A stretch of 64,000 nt of DNA from Chelonoidis abingdonii (taxonomy: Eukaryota; Chordata; Testudines; Testudinidae): contig NC_133773.1 in assembly GCF_003597395.2 (NCBI RefSeq), forward strand, positions 64,945,730 to 65,009,729. Reading direction: 5' to 3'. Both the position numbers and the translations under genes were made by a program. The notes below the pieces were generated by a model that searched no databases, was not told the origin of the DNA, and worked only from the letters and a program-made list of their open reading frames with translations. Shown here piece by piece: positions 35,457 to 54,432 of the stretch. Position 1 is the first letter of the stretch; every line of letters begins with the position of its first letter.

Positions 35457-38400
35457 AACCTAGTGGCCCTGTAGGGAGACCTGTGCAACCCCACTCACTA
35501 ACTGAAATGTGGGGGCTGTTTGTAAGCATGAGCCGTTCAGCAGTGGGGTGGCCTCGCCTGTGACCAGGGGTTCATCTTCCTCCTTGCAGTTATGGCTGGC
35601 AGTCTCTGCTCTGTCCTGCAAGGCTCACAACTTTCCCCACATCTTGTGCTTGCAGAGATCTGGTACCAATTGCCCCACAGCTGCATTGAGAGCCTCCTAA
35701 AGTACTGATATGAAAATGTACTGATAAAAATCAGAAAAAAAGATTAAAAATAAAAATAGATATTAACCATGAATATACAAAAAAAATCAAATTTTGCCAA
35801 GCCCCCCACCCCTTCTAGTTAGCACAAAAAGTCAAAACAAACTAGTCTACTATAATTACAGTAGATTAATGCTTATGATCAAAATATGAGCATTAAAAGG
35901 CTAAAATCAGATGAGATTTTACTGAAAATATTTGCCTTTGGGTGAAGACCAAGTATAGAAACTTATAACTAGTTGACGATCCTGCTAAGCACCTGCTACA
36001 ATAACTTAATTGAACATTTACTAACTGAATTCAAGGATTTTTTCCTCCTACATTGTCTTTGAGTTTTAAGGACATTTAGGTTTATCTTTCTTCTATGTAG
36101 GAGATGATGGTTTAGAAAGACATTACTAGAAACCGGTTCTACATACATACTTTAAGGAAACCATTTCTGACTCACTTTATGCCTCTGTCGATGTTCACCT
36201 TGATAAGGACTGAAGAAATTTAACTACCCTTCATTTGAGACCATATTATAATGCAACAAATGTACATATTTTTTGATAATTTCATATTATGAATTTTCAT
36301 ATTTAAGTTCTTAAATCTGCAGTGACTCTTTTAAAGTTAGATATTTCAAGGACTGGATTCATATTAAGGACCAAAATGAATGTAATATGTAGACTGTATA
36401 TTTAACATCTCTTTTTTAAAGCAGGCTACTAATGACAGGAGTCAAATAATTTCTGTGGCTGTTTTTTTTTTTAATTATTATTATTTAGCCCCAACAATGT
36501 AGAAAAAAAACCAAGTATCATGACAGTATTGCCCAGAGAGCTTACAGTCTAATTGCCATTGAAAAGGTGATGAGGAGGGGAAAAGATAATATTAAAATAT
36601 AAGCTGAGTTTTGATAAGATAAGAATTTTGCAGGGCTTTGAAGATGAAGACAAGAAGTTTGAACACAAAACAGCAAGCAAGTGGAAGCCTTTGGAATTAT
36701 TTTTAAAAAGAGGGTTGATATGGTCTGGCCAAAAGTCAAAGAAGATAATTTTAGCTGTTGTATTTTGGGACAGATTGTAGGGGAACAATATGATAATAGC
36801 AAGGAGCCCAAGAAGAGATGGTTACAGTTGTCAAGGCAAGAGATTATAATGGAGTAACCAAGTGTTTTAGCTCCCAATCGAGCAAAGCATTTTAGCAGAT
36901 TTAAGTTTAGGCATGTGCTTAAGTTCCATTGACTTCCATGGGACTAAATCACAAACTTAAATGCTTTGCTGAATGAGAGCAAAACCTACTGGGGTCTCTT
37001 CTTTCTCCAGTACCTTGTATTGTTTTATCTCATTTTTGATGATCAGCAGTTATGTGTCAGAGCGGACAACTATTCTCCACGAATTTTATGTAATGGATTT
37101 GCTTTCCACTAATCTTTATGTTGTCAGGTAGGCCATTTTCCAGTCCTAACAAAAAGGACAGTATATACACAAGAAAAACACTGGAAAATATGACAGCTTG
37201 AAAGAAATTAACTCTGGCAGTTGCTTATAAAGTTTTTAATTAAATATATCATTCATGTTACAGTGGTTTGTGAGTCCTAATCATCATGATTTATTTAACC
37301 TAATAACAGTGAACAGCTTGTGATTCACCATTGTAAAACTAATGTCCCCCAACAATAGTAGTATCACTGTAGACACTTGCGGAATGGGAATTCTGCCAAA
37401 AAGAATTAGAGTTTTTACATTATTCACTGGTTCATCTTATATATACATATGAGCATCTTTCCTCATTTCTTCCTCCTGCTCCCAAGAGGCCAAATGCCCC
37501 AGAATCATTGAGACCATTTGCCTTGTGACAAGTCTAGGAGCATATTGTAAATGTGTCTCTTGCTGGCATTCGATGGATGACCTCCCATTGATCTTTAACG
37601 GGAGTTTTGCGCATGAAAGCACCACAGGCTTGGGCTATTTCAGCATATAATAATAAGATTAATGCTTGTGGGTGGGGGAAAATGTAGTCCAGGTTTAAAA
37701 TTGACATCAGTATTCTGACTGGACCAGATAGTTTAACATTTGAAATTGTATGCTGTTTCCTACTGCTTGACAGTTTATATAGATTATCAGGAGCAAATTC
37801 TGTTTTCCCATCTGTGCAACCTTCTCGAAGTAAATGAGCCTCAAAGTGAATATTTTTGTTGTCTTTAAATATCACTCATTTAAATAACTTTTGTAATCAG
37901 TTCTAACAGCACAGCAAACATCATTACACAATGTGTGACTGATAAAATTAGACTACATTGAAGATATCAGAATACTTTTTTTCCCTAGCTTTATTTCTTT
38001 CAGGCTGGACTCTGACTGCCCCCTGCTTAGCTGCCCAGTGGAGGAGTTAAGGAGTGAGGAACATTTTAACCTTTAAAGAAGCTTCCCAACCCCACTCCTT
38101 TGTGCGGCCCATGCAAGGATTGCAGGATTGTAGTCCCTTCACTTGGCAGAGTTTAAGGAGTTCTTTGTTTAAGAGATTCTTTGTTCTTGGGAGTGTTGGA
38201 AGCATCTAGTTGTTTTTGACAGTTGATTCTTATCAACCAAGAATAGAAAAGTAGTAACTAGAACTGGGAGTTTCAGTAGTTTAAAACATAGGAAGACAAT
38301 TTCAGAGAGTATACAGCCTTTCTTAGAAACCTGCAGAGATACCTACTGAGAAATGAACTGCAGTTGTGGAGATTTTAGGCACATACAGATTCTATCCACA

Positions 38401-38557
38401 GGTGGTATTGATGTGCATGTGATAAATTGCAGATCCATTAGATAAATCCAATTTGTAAAAAAAAAAAAAAAAAAGCCTGAAACAAAATAACCTGCCAGAG
38501 AGAGAGATCCTTCCTTCCCCCAAATGTAGAATGTTCCCAACACTTGCCAATATTAAG
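35457..38557 (+). other. Intron 2 stretch with old repeats, no gene
   Basis: About 36520-36860 is an old LINE-like repeat sharing 'gagcttacagtctaa' with 13.3 and 18.6 kb. 36881-36970 is a palindromic repeat: left arm begins 'agcaaagcatttt', right arm is 'aaacttaaatgctttgct', core 'ccattgacttccatgg'. A poly-A run lies at about 38457-38475. Confidence 0.45.
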
Positions 38558-38565
38558 TTCTACAC

Positions 38566-38875
38566 CAGGGGTCGGCAACCTTTTGGAAGTGATGTGCCGA
38601 GTCTTCATTTATTCACTCTAATTTAAAGTTTCGCGTGCCAGTAATACATTTTAACATTTTTAGAAGGTCTCTTTCTATAAGTCTATAATATATAACTAAA
38701 CTATTGTTGTATGTAAAGTAAATAAGGTTTTTAAAATGTTTTAGAAGCTTCATTTAAAATTAAATTAAAATGCATAGCTCCCAGACCAGTGGCCAGAACT
38801 CGGGCAGTGTGAGTTCCACTGAAAATCAGCTCACGTGCCACCTTTGGCACACGTGCCATAGGTTGCCTACCCCTG
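38566..38875 (+). mobile_element. Non-autonomous hAT-type element, copy 2
   Basis: 310 bp with TIRs CAGGGGTCGGCAACC and GGTTGCCTACCCCTG. The target duplication is TTCTACAC/TTCTATAT (38558-38565, 38876-38883; 6 of 8). It is a reverse-orientation sibling of 5845-6153, and its target matches that copy's CTCTACAC in 7 of 8 bases. Confidence 0.85.
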
Positions 38876-39159
38876 TTCTATATCCATAATAAGCTTAAAG
38901 TCCACAGCTTATAGTCCTTCAGAAGAAAAAATGGGAAATTTCTAATGCTATAGCATTGAAAAGGGGATTCCTGACTAGAATATATTCAGTTCTAGCCCTG
39001 GTAGATCTGTCGTATCTTACTGTAGTGAGGGATCCTTAGAAGTCTTTATATTTTTTTCTTTGATTACTTTCATTTCTACTTTTACATCTGAGATCTGTAC
39101 ACTTGGAGTGAAATCCTGGCCCCACTGAAATCAATGTGGTCAGGATTTCACCCTTTAGA

Positions 39160-39562
39160 TATATTTACACTGCACGGCCCTTACAGTGGTACATAAAATA
39201 CATACTCTGCACACCCCTCAGCATGAGTAGAAGTAGCAGTGGAGACAGTGAGGTACTGCTTAGGCATATTTGAACCCTGTGGGTTTATGCATAGTTCTGT
39301 ATATGCCCTAGCAGTGCCTTCCCTATCTACGTTGCTGTTTTTAGCAGCGTAGTGTCCAACTGCTTCCCTGCTGCCGGAGTCTTTCCTCAGTGCAGGGAAA
39401 GGCTCCAGCAGCTAAGAAAGGCTTTGGCAGAGAGGAGGCAGTAGGGGAAAAATCCAGTGGCTCCCCACTGCCAGAGCCTTTCCCTGCTCCCTTCCCACCT
39501 CCCCCCTCCGCCAAAGCCTTTCACTGTACCTGCAGCAACCACTGGAGTGCAGTGTAGACATA
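39160..39562. mobile_element. Putative MITE, GC-rich interior
   Basis: Inverted termini TATATTTACACTGCAC (39160-39175) and the reverse complement TATGTCTACACTGCAC (39547-39562) match at 14 of 16 bases. Between them is a GC-rich filler with repeated 'gccagagcctttccctgc'-like text. No target duplication recognised. Confidence 0.5.
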
Positions 39563-39689
39563 GCATTAGTATTCAGATGCCGTGGTGATGGTAGTGGTAT
39601 ACATTTTTAGAGTTCAGAGGTGGACTCTCAGTGCTAGAGAGAGGCAGGCAAGATAGGCAGAATGATAAAGAAAAAAGAAAAGAAAAATT

Positions 39690-40480
39690 ACTTGATACTC
39701 TCTTTTATTTTCTCTTTGATTAGAAAACAGTGATAAGGCAGTGCACTTATGTCAGGATGAGAGTCTGTAAGCAGTCCACGTCTGTGGTGCCTCCTGCTAG
39801 CCATCTTCTTCTCTGCAGGTCTTCTGTAGCTCGGCCCTCCAGCCAAGTCACAAAGTTCTGTCCTTTTCTGGGGTAACAAAAGGTCCAACTGACAGTCTAA
39901 GCTAAACATCTAAATAATAATTCTAACACCCCTCTCAGGCTCCACTGAAGTGTTCTTACTGGCCCTCCCTGAGGGCCTCCCTGCAAAGTTCTTCCTTTAT
40001 TGCTTCTTGTCCTAGCAGTTCTTCCCTCATGGTCTCCCTTCCCCAGGGACTGTGTGTGTGTGGGGGGGACTAGGGGTGTGGGTTCTGGTGTGCGACTGGG
40101 TTTGAGGGATTTGGAGTGAAGGAGGGGGTTCTGGGCTGGGACCAAGGGCTTCAGAGGATGGGAGGGGATATGGGCAGGGGGTTGGAGTATGGGAGGGGGT
40201 CAGGGGTGCAGGCTCCAGGCGGCGCTTACCTCAAGCAGCCCCTGGAAACAGCAGAATGTCCCCCCTCTGACTCCTAGGCATTAGCCACAGCTTTGCACAC
40301 TGCCCCATTCACAGATTCCTGGCCAATTGGAGCTGTGGAGCTGGCACTTGGGGTGGGGGCAGCATGCGGAGCCCCCTGGCTGCTTCTATACCTAAGAGCC
40401 AGAGGGGGGACATGCCACTGCTTCTGGGAGCTGTGCAGAGATACAGCAGGCAGGGAGCCTGCCTTAGCTCCGCTGTGCTG
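39690..40480. repeat. Compound GC-rich repeat
   Basis: Two adjoining repeat-like blocks. About 39740-40050 has 'gtggtgcctcctgctagcc' wording; about 40050-40470 has 'ggggtcaggggtgcaggctc' and 'cggcgcttacctcaagcag', text I associate with the interior of large turtle hAT-type elements. No TIRs seen. ORFs on both strands here are composition artefacts. Confidence 0.45.
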
Positions 40481-40639
40481 ACTGGACTTTTAGTTTTCCA
40501 GTCATCACCACCAGCACCCTTTTCGACTAGGCACCTGGCAGCCCTACTTCTCTGTGGCCTCTCCATCCCTTTTTCTTGTTTTTTTTCCTGCCCATGGTGA
40601 AGCAGACTTGACTGGAAAGTCTAGAGCCACCACCAACTA

Positions 40640-42420
40640 TAATTCCTAAATACTGGACAGTTTATAGTCTCTTGTTCTGCCCTGTGTCTTTCAGGTCATG
40701 TAGCAATTGCTTTCTAATACTACACTACCCCATTTCCCTCATATTTTCACTAAATAACATAATGTAACTTTGTTACTTTGAGCCATTTAAATTTTCCCTT
40801 TCTTTCTCAACCCTCATATATCCATAAAAGATGTTCAATTTTCTCTTGTATTTTACAGCATGCACATAGTCCATCTTTGTGTTTATTCAAAAATATTTTT
40901 GTTTAAACCATAATGACCAGTTAGTATTATAAACAAAATCAATTCATTTTTCCTATGCAGGCCTGAAGTATGTTGTTATCCTCAACTCCAGAGCAAAATT
41001 TAAAAAAAAATCTTCCTCTTTTTTTTAATTGATCCAATTTTTTTTGCCGTTTCTCTTTTAATTTTTTCTGTACTAAGGTTTTGAATTCCAGTTTACTGCA
41101 GGATATTATCAATCCTTCCATTCCTACAGTCCTTTTAGCTGCTTTGTCCACTATTTTGTTTCCTGCTATCCCAGTATGTGCTGGGATGCAGGCTAATGCT
41201 ACATGTATTCCCATCTGTACTGTTATTAGAAATATAATTTAGTTGAGTAAATCACTTATGCTTATAGAGACTTCCTTTTTTATTGCCATAAGGCCTGATA
41301 TTGAGTCAAAAAAAATGACCACTACTGCTAAGTGTACATCCTAGATCCAGTTTAACACCAGCATTATTACTACTAGGTCAGCTGTCATGACAGCTACAAA
41401 ACTGGATGTTCTTTTAGATGTCCTAATTCCTAATTTTCATAAACAATATGCTGTCCCTAGTCTTCACAGTTTTTTTTCCCCTTTTTTGGACCCACATATA
41501 TATAGTTGACAAAAACAACCCCAGTTTTAGCTATATACTGGTATACTTTATTTTTTATACCTATTGTCTCCTTTTTACCAACAAGTTTATAAAATAAATC
41601 TAAATCCACATTTAGACATGTTAATTTCCATCCATAACTATTTTTTCCATAAGTAACAGTTCTGACTTCCTTTAGCTTTTCCTTGTCTTTCAGCTCCACA
41701 TTTTCACTCAAACAGCAGCTGGAGCTCCAACATTGTGTGCTATAGGTTGCCTATTGAATTCCCAACAATCTTCATATATTTATCTGGTACTTCCATCTTT
41801 GCAATTCCCATTAACTTTGGCCCAGGAAGTTAGGTCCAATAATTTCATTTGTGGTGTAACTGGCATTTCATTAGCAGCTATGTGTAGCACATGTATATGT
41901 TGTAATAAATGCACCATACACAACTCATAGTTCCCGTGCTTGTATTAAATCTAATTTTTAAAGTGCTGATTTTGTTGCCGACCCAAAAAGCTTGGCAGCC
42001 ATAGTCAATAACTGCTCTGATTAAGGCTCTGTATACCATCAGTAATGTTTTTTTCTTATCTGCCTCCCAATTAGTTCCAGCAATACTTTTAAATAGGTTG
42101 ATCCTTCCTTTGCATTTATCTTTAACATAGTCTATATGCTCTTTCCAAAATAATTTAGTCATGTATTAGTCCTAGAAATTTAAACCTTTTAACTGTATCT
42201 ATTTGTTCTCCATACAGATACAGTTTCCATTGCTTTGTAGCTATACTTTTTGTAAAGATCAATCTTTTGGTTTTAGCTATGGAGAACATGAAACCCTGTG
42301 TATTTCCCAAGTCTTTTCTGTCACCTCAATATTCCTGCTTCTTACCCATACAACATAATCCCTAACTGAGTTCTCTTCTCTGTTTGTATAATCGTTTCCT
42401 AACCCTTTTACAGACTGGAT
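40640..42420 (-). pseudogene. Non-LTR retrotransposon relic with RT and RNase H segments
   Basis: Read on the minus strand, the order is as in RNase H-bearing non-LTR elements. First comes the end of the RT palm, with GFMFSIAKTKRLIFTK, then LYLYGEQIDTVKRFKFLG (about 42310-42165). Next is the thumb, with WKEHIDYVKDKCKGRINLF and ALIRAVIDYGCQAFWVG (42162-41950). Then a linker with EMPVTPQMKLLDL, and an RNase H segment containing CIPAHTGIAGNKIVDKAAKR (about 41190-41130). Last is a Cys/His tail, LCACCKIQEKIEHLL (about 40880-40835). Frames are broken by stops, so it is a dead copy. The RNase H after RT suggests the I/Nimb-like group rather than CR1, L2 or L1, which lack it. The 5' end is missing. 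Confidence 0.75.
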
Positions 42421-42655
42421 CACTAATTATCATTAAGTTGTCATATTACCATCAGATGGAGGTTAGCTGCTTGGTCACAGGCAAAGGTTAGCCTGGCTTG
42501 CCTTAAAGGGCCAGCTAGCTTATGACACCAAGAAAATTAAAAATAGAAAACATTTCATTAATACTAGTCAAAGTCTGAGAAACAAATCAATGAGAAGTCA
42601 GTTAATTCTGAAATTAACTCAACCTTAATTCTACCCCTCTACTTATTCCCCAAAA

Positions 42656-43063
42656 CAGTGATACTCAGACTGAGGCTCGCCAGACCCAAGTGGCTCTTTA
42701 ATGTGGCTTCATTGACTCTTTGCAGCACATGATATTAAAACACTGTGTGATTTAATTATTAACCAATCAGGATGCTTTTACTATGTTATTAACTAATTTT
42801 CGTTGATAAAATTATAGTACTTGGTCAGTCATTTTGCTGTGAGAATTATAGATATAGATATACATATAAATGACTGACCAAGTACTATTATTACTAAATA
42901 TATATATGTATTTAATTAAATATTTCCCCTGTCATACTTTTTACATATGAATATATAGTACTATATAAAATGAAACAATGAATTCACACTACTCTTATTT
43001 ATGGGTAATGTTGATTGCTAATTTGGCTTCTGAACCACTGAGGTTTGGGTTTGAGTGTCAATG
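42656..43063. mobile_element. hAT-like element with internal hairpin
   Basis: 408 bp. Left end CAGTGATACTCAGAC, right end reverse-complemented CATTGACACTCAAAC, flanked by CCCCAAAA and CCCTAAAA (42648-42655, 43064-43071; 7 of 8). Inside, 'atagtacttggtcagtcatt' (about 42815) and 'aatgactgaccaagtactat' (about 42868) form a 20-bp perfect inverted repeat separated by an AT-rich loop. Confidence 0.75.
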
Positions 43064-43404
43064 CCCTAAAATATAGTCTCCGTGGTCAATTATTGTCATA
43101 ATTAATACTTGGGCAACATCATCTTCTGTTATACGCCAGATTTACATCAATTCAATTGAAAGTAGATCTCAGCACATTGTGTTGAAGGACTGCAGTCAAG
43201 ATTAATGGGCATATGCTCTTGATGGATCTGTCTACTATTTCAAGTGACTACATACAGAGTATGAAAGCAGAGAGAAGAAATGTGAGTCAGATAACACAGA
43301 TGTTCAGGGATAACACAGCAGAAGTAGAGTGAATATTTCAGTTATTCTCCTCCTTGCCCCAGTTTTAGTAAACAGAACCATATATTCTTCTACACATGCA
43401 CTGT

Positions 43405-43564
43405 TGAGGGGGAGGGATAGCTCAGTGGTTTGAGCATAGGCCTGCTAAACTCAGTGTTGTGAAATCAATCCTTGAGGGGGCCATTTGGGGATTGGTCCTG
43501 CTTTGAGCAGGGGGTTGGACTAGATGATCTCCTGAGGTGCCTTCTAACCCTAATAATCTATGAT
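43405..43564 (+). mobile_element. Turtle tRNA-derived SINE (Cry-type)
   Basis: About 160 bp. A-box-like tagctcagtgg at 43418-43428 and B-box-like gaaatcaatcc at 43461-43471 show tRNA origin. They are followed by 'ggggattggtcctgctttga', 'ggggttggactagatgatct' and the tail 'ctatgattt'. This matches the tortoise Pol III SINE of cryptodiran turtles and is the main taxonomic clue in the window. It is not a functional tRNA. Confidence 0.85.
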
Positions 43565-50463
<6,899 letters not shown>

Positions 50464-50773
50464 TGATGATCCCTTACTTTACCCTTTGAATCTTTTCTAT
50501 TCTATATAGGCTTTTATATCATGCTCATCACTGTAGTATCTGAGTGCCTTTCACTAGTGTATTAAGCAATACGACTACATATCTGCCACATGTTTGTTCT
50601 CTCATCCTCTCCCTAGTGGAGTGTTTTGTTTTGGTAGGGTTTTTTAAAATACATATAAGTATTGCGATGTGTTTATGTTAGAGAAGGCAAGGTCAAAGAT
50701 ATGCACCTTGCTCTCAGAGTGGAGTGTAGTGAGGTTGGTGATGTTCCTTGGGAAAGTTTGTTCCACAGTCTCG

Positions 50774-50775
<2 letters not shown>

Positions 50776-50857
<82 letters not shown>
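50776..50857. repeat. (AC)41 microsatellite
   Basis: 82 bp of uninterrupted AC dinucleotide, 439 bp after exon 4. Perfect length suggests it is highly polymorphic. Val-Cys and Thr-His ORFs here are artefacts. Confidence 0.97.
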
Positions 50858-50859
<2 letters not shown>

Positions 50860-51254
50860 TACTCTTATTTCTGAGAGTTCCATTGTGCCAGAGGAGCAAT
50901 AATAGATGAGTTTCTATGATGACGATGTAGCAAAAAGATACTTCCGATAAGGAAGCAAGTCTGTTGCTTAGTTGCTTTATTGTTATTTTTTCCTATATCC
51001 AATACAGTGGCTTCTCATCAATAAATAGATTTGCAATTACCAATTATAAAATCCCAAACCAATAACTGATAATCATTTAATATAGAGTAACTAATCTACT
51101 CAATCTAACTGCAATGTCTCTTGGAGCAGCAACTACATGCATATATGCATAGTTGTTAAACCTTTGCAATAAAAATGTTTACTAACCAAATAGGCTTTAA
51201 ATAATGTAATACATATAATTAGTAATTCATTTAATTATGTTCATGTACCATATG

Positions 51255-51350
51255 TCATCAATGGGCTCAACACAAGAGTTTCTGGATGAAATTCTGTGGC
51301 CTGTGACATGCAAGAGGTCAGACTAAATGCTCTAATTGTCTAATTCTGGC
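51255..51350 (+). mobile_element. CR1 3'-tail fragment
   Basis: 'attctgtggcctgtgacatg' and 'caagaggtcagactaaatgc' are the familiar end of a CR1 LINE subfamily ('ggcctgtgttatacaggaggtcagactagatg'). Confidence 0.6.
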
Positions 51351-52349
51351 CTTAATATTTACAATACTTAGTATTAGATATTGCATTTACTTATATCCAT
51401 ATATTCCACTGAAGCCAGTGTGTGGAACTTGGCCAACTAATTCTTGGTTTAATGTAAATTACAGGATGCCCATCCCTGCCTCTTTGAATTTGTCAGAAAC
51501 TAAATGAGAGAATCAATTAACCTCTTTCCTTATTCAAATTGCTGCTACTCTCACTTATTTGAAAAATGTGGGGAGACCTGAAGAGACCCTCCGTCTTCTA
51601 GTCTTTATTTTTTTAGGGCAGTATAAAAGCAGATGGCTTTATTGGTCCCTTGTGTCACCTGCTACGCAGGGAAATTCAAATATCTTTGAACCACTTGACT
51701 CCCTAAAAACTCTGGATTGATTGTAAATTATTTTAGATCAGTACCTGCATTAGGACCCCAAGACTGGGAGGTATCTGAATAGTGCAGACCCAGAGTGCCT
51801 TCCTCTCAGTACAGTTATTGGACTGGGTAGAGTCTTTGATGCCACTGTCACTTCCCAGAAAAGAGACTGTTGCAAGTGTTCATGTAATGCAAATTGATTG
51901 ACAAATGATTGTATTAGGGAATCAGTGAAACTGACAACACACAAAGTACTGTCAAATGTACAGGGTAAACAAACTAGAAAAAAGAGATTTTTATTTTCTA
52001 ATCTTTTTTAGAGGTATTTACAAAGTAGGTGGAAAAACATTCAGACAACGTTTTGATTTTTAACTTGACAGCATCACTCTCAAACCCTAATTCTGCAAAC
52101 ACTTCCTGCCACGCATAGTGCTTATTTCTGTCAGACCAATTTAAATACTAAGTATAGATCTTGATTCAGGAAAGTACCTAAGCATATACATAATTTGAAG
52201 CCCATGAATAGTCCTATTGAAGTCAATAGTGCAGAGTGATGATGAGACTGCTCACTTAATAAGCCCTACACTCAGGAAGTGTTTGAAGAATCAAGTTTTT
52301 AAGTAATACATATGATGTGACAGCTACAGTACAGAAGAGATCATATAAA
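51351..52349 (+). other. Intron 4 stretch, no gene
   Basis: About 52080-52290 shows degraded dispersed-repeat wording ('ctattgaagtcaatagtgc'). Otherwise nothing recognised. Confidence 0.4.
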
Positions 52350-54432
52350 AAGGGACACTATTAAGGGCCCAAAAGCAAGCTATTCCGATGGGTAGGAAAG
52401 ATAGAAAATATGGCAAAAGACCACCTTTGGCTTAACCACGAGGATCTTGCATGACCTACAAAATAAAAAGGAGTCATTATAAAAAAATGTAAACTAGCAT
52501 CAGTTACAAAGGATATAAGGCAAAACACACAGCGAATTCGCAGAGGCAAGATTAGAAAGGCAAAGGCACAAAATGAGCTTCAAATTAGCTATGGGAATAA
52601 AGGGAAACAAGAAGACTTTTTATCAAATACATTAGAAGCAGGGGAGACCAGGTCGGGTTAGGGCCACTGCTCAGTAGGAGGTGAGAACAGTAACAGGAAC
52701 TTGGAAATGGCAGAGATGCTAATGACTTCTTTTGTTTCGTCCCCTGAGAAGTCTGGGAATGTCTAACATAGTGAATGCTTATGGGAGAGAGGTTTAGAAG
52801 ACAAAATAAAAAAAGAGCAAGTTAAAAATCACTTAGAAAGGTTAGATGCCTGCAAAGTCACCATGGGCCTTGATGAAATGCATCTAGAGATACTCAAGGA
52901 GTTAATAGAGGAGGTATCTGAGCCTCTCTCTATATCTTTGGAAAGTCATTGGGAGATGGGAGAGATTCCAGAAGGACTGGAAAACGGGCAAATTATATGC
53001 CCATCTATAAAAAGGGAATAAAAACATCCCATGAAACTACAGACCAGTTAGTTTAACTTCTGTGCCAGGGAAGGTAATGAAGCAAGTAATTAAAGAAATT
53101 CATCTGCAAACTGTGGAAGCGTGGTAAGGTGATAGGGAATAGCCAGCAATGGATTTGTTAAGAACCAAACCATGTCAAACCAATTGATAGCTTTCTTTGG
53201 AGGATTAACGAGTTTGTGGATAAGGAGAGAAGCGGTGGAGTGGTATACATAGACTTTAGTAAGGCATTTGATACTGTCTTGCATGATATCCTATCGATAA
53301 AATAGAGACATACATATATAGAATGAGGTACTATAAGGTAGGGTGCATTAACTTGGTTGGATAACTGACTCAGAGAGTGGTATTAATGGCTCCCAATTCC
53401 TGCTGGAAGTATAACAAGTGGGTTGCCGCAGGGTTGTTGTGGACCGGCTCTGATTCAATCATCCTCATCAACGGATTAGATGATTGGCATAGAAGTAAGC
53501 TTATTAAGTCTGCAGGACGATACCAAATCTGGGAGTGATGGCAACTGCTTTTGGAGGCAGGGTTAAAATTCAAAAATGATCCTGGGACAAATCTGGAGTA
53601 AATGGGTTCTGAATGTACCGAATGAAGTTCCAATAAAGACAAAATGCAAGTGGCTCCATTAGGGAAGAACAATCAGTTTCACACATAACAGATTGGGAAG
53701 AGACTGTCTTGAAGGAGTATTGGCAGAAAGAGATACTAGGGTCATAGTGGACACAAGCTAAATATGACGTCAACAGTGTGATCACTGTTGCAAAAAAAAG
53801 CAACGTGATTCTGGGATTGCATTAAACAGGTGTGTTTAACAAGACACCGGAAGTCATCTTCAGCTCTACTCTGCGCCTGGTTAGGCCTCAACTGGAGTTT
53901 GTTCCAGTTCTGGGCACACATTTTCAGAAAAGACGTGGAGAAATTGTGAGAGGGTCCAGAGTAAGAGCAACAAGAATGGATTAAAGGTCTTGAAACATGA
54001 CTGTGAAGGAAGGCTGAAAAGAATTTGGGTTTATTTAGTTTGGAAAACGAGAAACTGAGAGGGGAATGATAGCAGTTTTCAGGGTATCTAAAGGGGTTGT
54101 TCAATCAAGGGGGGAAGGGGAGGAGAAACTTGTTTCACCTAGCCTCTAATGATAGACACAAGGAAAGCAGTGGGCTTAAACTGCAGCAAGGGAGATTTAG
54201 GTTGGACATTAGGAAAAAGTTCCTAAAACTGTCAGGGTAAGTTAAACACTGAGAAATAAATTGCCTGCCTAGGGCAGGTTGTGAATCTTCATCTCTGGAG
54301 ATTATTTAAGAGTAGGTTAGATAAATTCTATCAGGATGGTCTAACAGTATTTGGTCCTGCCATGAGGTCAGGGGACTGGACTCGATGACCTCTCGAGGTC
54401 CCTTCCAGTCCTCGAGTCTATGAATCTATGAA
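52350..54432 (+). pseudogene. CR1 LINE copy, 5'-truncated, frame-broken
   Basis: Sense-strand LINE containing RT segments NYRPVSLTSVPGKVMKQVI (53035 onward, frame 1) and VYIDFSKAFDTVLHDIL (53243 onward, frame 2), then the 3' part and the CR1-type end 'gatgacctctcgaggtccct' with the short terminal tandem 'tctatgaa' (about 54415-54430). RT is reverse transcriptase of the CR1 clade, lacking RNase H. The frame changes repeatedly through single-base gains and losses. The FADD region is frame-shifted ('gcaggacgataccaaa'), so the copy cannot encode an active enzyme. Confidence 0.85.

Noticed and set aside
43405..43564. tRNA gene
   Set aside because: A and B boxes are present but the molecule does not continue into an acceptor stem; the downstream text is SINE body and tail.
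50644..50902. Val-Cys and Thr-His repeat ORFs
   Set aside because: Direct translation of the CA microsatellite in all frames.
53765..53772. A second full CRE (TGACGTCA)
   Set aside because: It sits in the CR1 copy where the family text reads 'atgagtcaacag'; the motif arises from a probable one-base error or indel.
53370..54104. Minus-strand ORFs of 77-120 codons
   Set aside because: They are antisense shadows of the CR1 copy.
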